64,000 nucleotides of DNA, taken from positions 1 through 64,000 of the forward strand of contig DASYEQ010000140.1 in the NCBI GenBank assembly GCA_036498945.1, read 5' to 3'. Positions 59,423-64,000 of the stretch are shown here, piece after piece. This DNA is from JAQGMJ01 sp036498945. Lineage in GTDB: Bacteria > Pseudomonadota > Gammaproteobacteria > Burkholderiales > JAEUOS01. The first letter of the stretch is position 1; every line of letters begins with the position of its first letter. The notes beneath the pieces are model-generated. The model searched no databases. It saw only the letters and a list, made by a program, of their open reading frames with translations, and was not told the origin of the DNA. The position numbers and the translations under genes were made by a program.

Positions 59423-59992
59423 TCAGCGCTCCTGCGAACTGATCGCCCGCACCACGCGGCAGGGGTTGCCGGCGGCGAACACGCCTTCGGGAATGTCGCG
59501 CGTGACCACGCTGCCGGCGCCGATCACGCTTTTCGCGCCAATGGTCACGCCAGGGCAGATGATGCTGCCCCCGCCGATCCACACGTCGTCGCCGATGGTG
59601 ACCGGCTTGCCGCTTTCCAGGCCTTCGCGGCGCGCAGCGGCGGTCATCGGGTGGGTGGCGGCGTAGATCTGCACCGCCGGGCCGATCTGCACGAAGGCGC
59701 CGATGCGCACCGGCGCGACGTCCAGCACCACGCAGTTGAAATTGAAAAAGGTGTTCTCGCCGATCTCGATGTTGCCGCCGTAGTCGCAATAAAACGGCGG
59801 CTGCAGCATCAGGCCGGTGGCGGCGCGCGGCAGCAGTTCGCGCAGCACCTGCAGGCGCTTGTGCTCGTCTTCCTCGTAACCGCGGTTGAGCGCCTCGCAC
59901 AGCACGCGGCAGCGCAGGCGCTCGGAGGCGAGTTCGGGATCGCGCGGGTCGTACGGCTCGCCCGCGAGCATTTTCTCCTTTTCACTCGGCAT
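59423..59992 (-). CDS. maltose/galactoside O-acetyltransferase-like protein
   Basis: 189-residue left-handed beta-helix acetyltransferase of the Maa/LacA/NodL family. The N-terminus (SEKEKMLAGEPYDPRDPEL) is the hallmark Mac domain. The hexapeptide repeats run from about 70 to 180 (GNIEIGENTFFNFNCVVLD, WIGGGSIICPGVTIGAKS, VVTRDIPEGVFAAGNPCR). It transfers acetyl groups from acetyl-CoA to a sugar hydroxyl. AAGGAACC precedes the ATG 59992. It is convergent with the DedA-rhodanese gene, 12 bases apart. The sugar acceptor is not known. Confidence 0.9.
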   Translation of the reverse strand: MPSEKEKMLAGEPYDPRDPELASERLRCRVLCEALNRGYEEDEHKRLQVLRELLPRAATGLMLQPPFYCDYGGNIEIGENTFFNFNCVVLDVAPVRIGAFVQIGPAVQIYAATHPMTAAARREGLESGKPVTIGDDVWIGGGSIICPGVTIGAKSVIGAGSVVTRDIPEGVFAAGNPCRVVRAISSQER

Positions 59993-60146
59993 GCCGGTTC
60001 CTTGAAATATTTCCGAGAAAAGTTGGACCATGCGGCGCGCCGCGTGTTCCTGCCGGTTCCCGCGTGTTCCTACTCGTTCTTGCGAGTGACATGCGCGGGC
60101 CACGCGGTTACCATAGCGGCCCGAACGAAAACAACACTTGCTCAAC

Positions 60147-60908
60147 ATGGCATATGAAATCGACTTGAGCGGCAAGGTTGCGCTGGTGACCGGCGCCTCC
60201 TCCGGCCTGGGCGCGCGCTTTGCACGCGTGCTGGCGCAGGCCGGCGCCACCGTGGCGCTGGCCGCGCGGCGTGTCGAGCGCCTGAAGGAATTGCGCGCCG
60301 AGATCGACGCCGAAGGCGGCGAGGCGCACGTGTATTCGCTGGACGTGACCGACGTGCAGTCGGTGCAATCGTGCATCGCGCGGGTCGAGAGCGACCTGAA
60401 GAAGATCGACATCCTGGTGAACAACTCCGGCGTCTCGGCGCAGGCGCGCGTGGCGGAGGTCACCGAGGAAGACTACGACTACGTGATGAACACCAACCTG
60501 AAGGGCGCGTTTTTCGTCGCGCAGCAGGTGGGCAAGGTGATGATCGACAAGAAGACGCCGGGGCGCGTCATCAACATCGCCTCGGTGGCCGGCATGCGCG
60601 CGCTGTCGCAACTGTCGGTGTATTGCATCTCGAAGGCGGCGGTGATCGCGATGACCAAGTCGATGGCGCTGGAATGGGGGCGTTACGGCATCAACGTGAA
60701 CGCCATCTGCCCGGGCTACATCGAGACCGAGATCAATTCGGCCTATTTCAAGAGCGAAGGCGGGCAGAAACTGATGAACATGCTGCCGCGCCGCCGCCTG
60801 GGTCAGCCGGATGACCTCGATGGCCTCCTGCTGCTGCTGGCCGGGGACGCTTCGGGTTTCGTCAACGGCGCGGTAATTGCGGCCGACGACGGTCTTTCGG
60901 TCAGCTAG
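60147..60908 (+). CDS. SDR family oxidoreductase
   Basis: 253-residue short-chain dehydrogenase. The cofactor motif TGASSGLG is at about 15-22, NNSG near 90, catalytic YCISK near 160, and PGYIETEIN after it. It begins AYEIDLSGKVALVTG. Upstream TTG at 60138 is possible. It resembles 3-hydroxyacyl-CoA or 3-oxoacyl-ACP reductase-like SDRs, fitting with the thioesterase and acetoacetyl-CoA synthetase downstream, but the cofactor and substrate are not shown. Arg residues after the second strand (AARRVERL) favour NADP. Confidence 0.92.
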   Translation: MAYEIDLSGKVALVTGASSGLGARFARVLAQAGATVALAARRVERLKELRAEIDAEGGEAHVYSLDVTDVQSVQSCIARVESDLKKIDILVNNSGVSAQARVAEVTEEDYDYVMNTNLKGAFFVAQQVGKVMIDKKTPGRVINIASVAGMRALSQLSVYCISKAAVIAMTKSMALEWGRYGINVNAICPGYIETEINSAYFKSEGGQKLMNMLPRRRLGQPDDLDGLLLLLAGDASGFVNGAVIAADDGLSVS

Positions 60909-61331
60909 GTGGCCGGCCTGCCGGCGCCGGGCGGCTGCGCATGCACTTGGGCGGGCCGCGCCCAGGGCCGGCGCCGGCGCGGCGCGGTTTTTGCGGCAAA
61001 ACGGTGCATTTTTGACAGCTTTGAGGCCCTGAAAAGCGCCGTAAGCCCCTGTTCCCCTTCGTAAAATCGGCATCCGGGCAAGCCTTACGCAAATCCGGCC
61101 GAAACAAGCCTGATGAAGGGCCGGCGGGCTGTCGGGCGGCGCTCCCGGGGCCCTCCAAACCCTTGATTTTGTGCGCTAACAGTCCCTTTTTGTGTCGCTT
61201 GTCAAGCCCTTGGCGGCAGATTAACCGATTGTTTTTTAGGCAAAAATGCCTATAATTTCAGGTTTTGCTTTAGCCCCGTTTAGCGTCATGACGGGGTAAC
61301 GAGGCGTCGGGTACCAGGTCCGATCTCCGGT
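60909..61331. other. intergenic region with promoter and leader hairpins
   Basis: 423 bases without a supported gene. It contains a TTGACA at 61012-61017 without a matching -10, a TAAAAT near 61062, the better promoter at 61229-61256, a stem AGGCA / TGCCT around 61238-61250, and a leader hairpin CCCCGT / ACGGGG (61274-61279 with 61291-61296). A small RNA or leader regulation of the thioesterase is possible. Confidence 0.5.
61229..61256 (+). promoter_or_regulatory. sigma-70 promoter for the thioesterase operon
   Basis: TTGTTT (61229-61234) and a perfect TATAAT (61251-61256), spacing 16, lie 76 bases before the thioesterase ATG. A small inverted repeat overlaps the spacer. Confidence 0.6.
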
Positions 61332-61760
61332 ATGAAAAAAGAAGGTTTTCCGCAAGGCATCAAGCTGGTGCATACGGAAACGGTGGTAATGCGCTGGGGC
61401 GACATGGACGCGATGATGCACGTGAACAATACCGTGTATTTCCGCTACATGGAGCAGGCGCGCATCGGCTGGATCGAAACCTGGGGTGTGGGCACCACGG
61501 CGGCGAATGCCGAGGGTCCGGTGATCGCCAACGCGTCCTGCCAGTTCAAGCGCCCGTTGAAGTACCCGGGCAGCGTGGAAGTGCGGGTCTACGCGGGGCG
61601 CATCGGGCGTTCGAGCCTGCCGACGTACTACGAAATGCGCCGCACCGACGACCCCGAAACGATTTACGCCAGCGGCGAAGCGTTGTTTGTCTGGATCAGC
61701 AATGCCACGGGAAAACCCGCCGTGTTTCCCGAAACGGTGCGCCGGCGCCTCGAAGCCTGA
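61332..61760 (+). CDS. acyl-CoA thioesterase (hotdog fold)
   Basis: 142-residue hotdog-fold thioesterase of the 4-hydroxybenzoyl-CoA thioesterase/YbgC group. The conserved WGDMDAMMHVNNTVYFRYMEQAR near residues 22-44 carries the catalytic Asp. It hydrolyses acyl-CoA, releasing CoA. The substrate is probably a short- or medium-chain acyl-CoA. It precedes the acetoacetyl-CoA synthetase by 89 bases on the same strand, so the two are perhaps cotranscribed from the promoter at 61229. Confidence 0.88.
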   Translation: MKKEGFPQGIKLVHTETVVMRWGDMDAMMHVNNTVYFRYMEQARIGWIETWGVGTTAANAEGPVIANASCQFKRPLKYPGSVEVRVYAGRIGRSSLPTYYEMRRTDDPETIYASGEALFVWISNATGKPAVFPETVRRRLEA

Positions 61761-61849
61761 AGCCGGGAGGGCGCCGGTCCGCTTGAAACAAGCGGCACCG
61801 CCATCACGATGAATGAGCAGATTTGCACCCGATGTTTAAAGTTGCGTGA

Positions 61850-63871
61850 ATGATGACCGAGACCAATCCGATCCTGTGGGAACCCAGCCAGGTCCAGCTT
61901 GAGAAAGCCAATCTCACGCATTTTGCGCGAGCTGCGATCAAGCGCTGGAAGCTCAAGCTCAATACCTACCCGGATTTCTACCAGTGGTCCGTCGACCAGC
62001 CGGAGCAGTTCTGGCAGTCGGTGTGGGAAGAACTGGGCGTCATCGGCCAGCCGGTCGAGGCGAAAAAGGGCAGCAAGGCGCCGGTCGGCTTCAAGGCCGG
62101 CATCCTGACCGAGGGCGAGAAGATGCCCGGGGCCAAGTGGTTCCCCGGCATGCGCCTGAACTTCGCGCAGAACATCCTCAAGAAGCACGATTCGTCCGAG
62201 GCGATGCTGTTCTGGGGCGAAGACAAGGTCAAGCGCAAGGTCACCTGGGCGGAGCTGAACAACCAGGTGTCGCGCTGCGCCCAGGGCCTGAAGGCCGCCG
62301 GCGTGCGCCAGGGCGACCGCGTGGCCGCCTACATGCCCAACATGCCGGAGACGGTGATCGCGATGATCGCCACCGCCTCCATCGGCGCGGTGTGGACCTC
62401 CTGCTCGCCCGATTTCGGTGTGCAGGGCGTGCTGGACCGCTTCGGCCAGGTCGAACCCAAGGTGCTGCTGGCGCCGGACGGCTACTACATGAACGGCAAG
62501 GCGATCGACCTGCTGGACAAGGTCTCCGACATCGTCTCCAAGCTGCCCTCGGTGCGCGAGGCGGTGATCGTGCCTTACCTCACCGCTTCCCCGAATGTGG
62601 ACGGCGTGCCGCGCGCGCTTACCTGGCCCGAATTTACGGCGCCCTACAAGGCGGGCCCGGTCGAGTACAACCTGCTGCCGTTCGACCATCCGCTGTTCAT
62701 TCTCTATTCCTCGGGCACCACCGGCGTGCCGAAGTGCATCGTGCACTCGGCCGGCGGCATCCTGCTCAAGCACCTGGCCGAGCACCAGTTGCACAGCGAC
62801 ATCCGCCCCGGCGACCGCCTGTTCTACTACACCAACACCGGCTGGATGATGTGGAACTGGCTGGCCTCGGGCCTGGCCTCCGGCGCCACGCTGATCCTGT
62901 ACGACGGCTCGCCGTTTATTCGCCGCGGCAACATCCTGTGGGACCTGGCGCAAGCCGAGAAGGTGACCCACTTCGGCACCTCGGCCAAGTACATCGAGGC
63001 GATCGCCAAGATCAACATGAAGCCGCGCGAGACGCATGAACTGAATCGCCTGCGCGTGGTGCTCTCGACCGGCTCGCCCCTGGCGCCGGAATCGTTCGAC
63101 TACGTATATACGGCAATCAAGAGCGACCTCCTGCTGGCTTCGATCTCGGGCGGCGCCGACATCTGCGGCTGCTTCGTCTTGGGCGTCCCGGTGCTGCCGG
63201 TGCATCGCGGCGAGATCCAGGGCAATGCCCTGGGCGTCAACGTGCAGGTGTTCGACGACAAGGGCAAGCCCCTGCCGCCGGGCAAGAAGGGCGAACTGGT
63301 GTGCGTCGCGCCTTTCCCCTCGATGCCGATCTATTTCTGGAACGACGAAGAAGGCCACAAGTTCCACCACGCCTACTTCGACACCTTCCCCGGCATCTGG
63401 CGCCATGGCGATTACGTCGAGCGCACGCCTTCCGGCGGCCTCATCATCTACGGCCGCTCGGACGCCGCGCTCAACCCCGGCGGGGTGCGCATCGGCACCG
63501 CCGAGATCTATCGCCAGGTGGAAAAGCTCGATGAAGTGGTGGAGTCGCTGGTGATCGGCCAGACCTGGCCGCCGGGCAAGCTGCACGGCGACATCCGCAT
63601 CGTGCTGTTCGTCAAGCTGCGCGAGGGTTTGCAGCTCGACGCCGCCCTGGTGGAAAAGATCAAGAACCAGGTCAAGGTCAACACCACGCCGCGCCACGTG
63701 CCGGCCAAGGTGCTGCAGGTGGCCGACATCCCGCGCACCAAGAGCGGCAAGATCGTCGAGCTGGCGGTGCGCGACATCGTGCATCACCATCCGGTGAAAA
63801 ACGTCGATGCGCTGTCCAATCCGGAGGCGCTCGAACTGTTCCGTGATCGCCCCGAATTGCAGACGGCGTGA
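61850..63871 (+). CDS. acetoacetate--CoA ligase (acetoacetyl-CoA synthetase)
   Basis: AMP-forming enzyme activating acetoacetate to acetoacetyl-CoA. The 673-residue length fits AacS (about 650-670). The N-terminal region (FYQWSVDQPEQFWQSVW, WFPGMRLNFAQNIL) and the AMP-binding LYSSGTTGVPKCIVHS (about 283-298), then GWMMWNW and GRSDAALNPGGVRIGTAE, are diagnostic. The catalytic Lys is in PRTKSGKIVE near the C-terminus. It complements the CoA-transferase genes for ketone body use. Two consecutive Met codons start it; the ribosome site is weak. Confidence 0.95.
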   Translation: MMTETNPILWEPSQVQLEKANLTHFARAAIKRWKLKLNTYPDFYQWSVDQPEQFWQSVWEELGVIGQPVEAKKGSKAPVGFKAGILTEGEKMPGAKWFPGMRLNFAQNILKKHDSSEAMLFWGEDKVKRKVTWAELNNQVSRCAQGLKAAGVRQGDRVAAYMPNMPETVIAMIATASIGAVWTSCSPDFGVQGVLDRFGQVEPKVLLAPDGYYMNGKAIDLLDKVSDIVSKLPSVREAVIVPYLTASPNVDGVPRALTWPEFTAPYKAGPVEYNLLPFDHPLFILYSSGTTGVPKCIVHSAGGILLKHLAEHQLHSDIRPGDRLFYYTNTGWMMWNWLASGLASGATLILYDGSPFIRRGNILWDLAQAEKVTHFGTSAKYIEAIAKINMKPRETHELNRLRVVLSTGSPLAPESFDYVYTAIKSDLLLASISGGADICGCFVLGVPVLPVHRGEIQGNALGVNVQVFDDKGKPLPPGKKGELVCVAPFPSMPIYFWNDEEGHKFHHAYFDTFPGIWRHGDYVERTPSGGLIIYGRSDAALNPGGVRIGTAEIYRQVEKLDEVVESLVIGQTWPPGKLHGDIRIVLFVKLREGLQLDAALVEKIKNQVKVNTTPRHVPAKVLQVADIPRTKSGKIVELAVRDIVHHHPVKNVDALSNPEALELFRDRPELQTA

Positions 63872-64000
63872 CGTATGTCACGCCGCGCGCCGCTAAAATC
63901 GGGCCGCTGCGGGGTTTGCGTACGGTACGGGCACGCGGAAATCCGCAAAACTCATCGAAGTTTGCAGGAATTCGCACCTGTAACAATGATTAACATGCAT
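63872..64000 (+). promoter_or_regulatory. region downstream of acetoacetate-CoA ligase, with possible promoter
   Basis: 129 bases to the window end. TAAAAT at 63894-63899 may be a -10 for a gene beyond the window. No gene starts within it that I can support. Confidence 0.3.

Noticed and set aside
61012..61067. Promoter TTGACA with TAAAAT
   Set aside because: The two hexamers are about 45 bases apart, too far for one promoter.

Overview
The window looks like chromosomal DNA of a high-GC, motile, aerobic betaproteobacterium. Pointers are a long-form TrpS with an extra segment before KMSKS, a two-subunit 3-oxoacid CoA-transferase, paired ABC-F proteins (YbiT and YheS types), a CysB-type regulator, an ETF-ubiquinone oxidoreductase and an MXKDX repeat protein. 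The gene content would fit Rhodocyclales, Sterolibacteriaceae-like or Burkholderiales bacteria. I cannot place it more finely without a search. No rRNA, tRNA, CRISPR array or complete insertion sequence was seen. Coding density is high.

Layout. 1-6.8 kb: the 5' part of an AMP-forming acyl-CoA synthetase (minus), a small lipoprotein, an outer-membrane-like protein, then hydrolase, PHP phosphoesterase, YciO-type protein, trpS and a GNAT acetyltransferase (plus). 6.8-14 kb: a minus-strand chemotaxis cluster in transcription order: membrane-anchored MCP-like protein, cheY, cheA, cheW, triple-PAS MCP, cheD. cheR and cheB are absent. 14.4-26 kb: ybiT; yheS with an alpha/beta hydrolase; an orphan ParA-like ATPase; a family 25 glycosyltransferase; a lysozyme-inhibitor-like protein; an SDR; a DinB protein; a lower-GC DUF4189 protein; an FAD oxidoreductase; cysB. 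26-34 kb: a TonB protein, then a peptide-type ABC transporter operon (permease, unknown membrane protein, permease, two ATPases) ending in an argE-like deacylase and lacking a binding protein, then an aldehyde dehydrogenase. 34-44.5 kb: ppa, an MscS channel with a cyclic-nucleotide domain, ETF-QO, an old yellow enzyme, an unknown 612-residue protein, CoA-transferase A/B and an FMN L-lactate dehydrogenase. 44.7-52.8 kb: an accessory-looking stretch with short repeats, a replication-type winged-helix protein, an XRE regulator, unknown membrane proteins, arsC, DUF1810, a degenerate nuclease-fold protein and an orphan LivK-like binding protein. 53-58.2 kb: a PAS-PAS-kinase-receiver protein, the MXKDX repeat protein, and an STAS / anti-sigma kinase / PP2C partner-switching set. 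58.4-64 kb: a DedA-rhodanese fusion, an acetyltransferase, an SDR, a thioesterase and acetoacetyl-CoA synthetase.

How genes work together. The chemotaxis genes give a near-complete signalling core. In it the MCP-like protein carries what looks like a CheZ-type phosphatase motif, and both it and CheD end in the tail [IV]ELF. CheA has six YG[LF]F repeats where a P2 domain would normally be. These are the most unusual features here. Acetoacetyl-CoA synthetase, the CoA-transferase pair, ETF-QO, the partial acyl-CoA synthetase, the thioesterase and the SDRs suggest growth on fatty acids, ketone bodies or other acyl-CoA-forming substrates. Signal processing is well represented: three PAS-containing or phosphatase modules, and two proteins with cNMP-binding folds, only one of which keeps the canonical phosphate-binding arginine.
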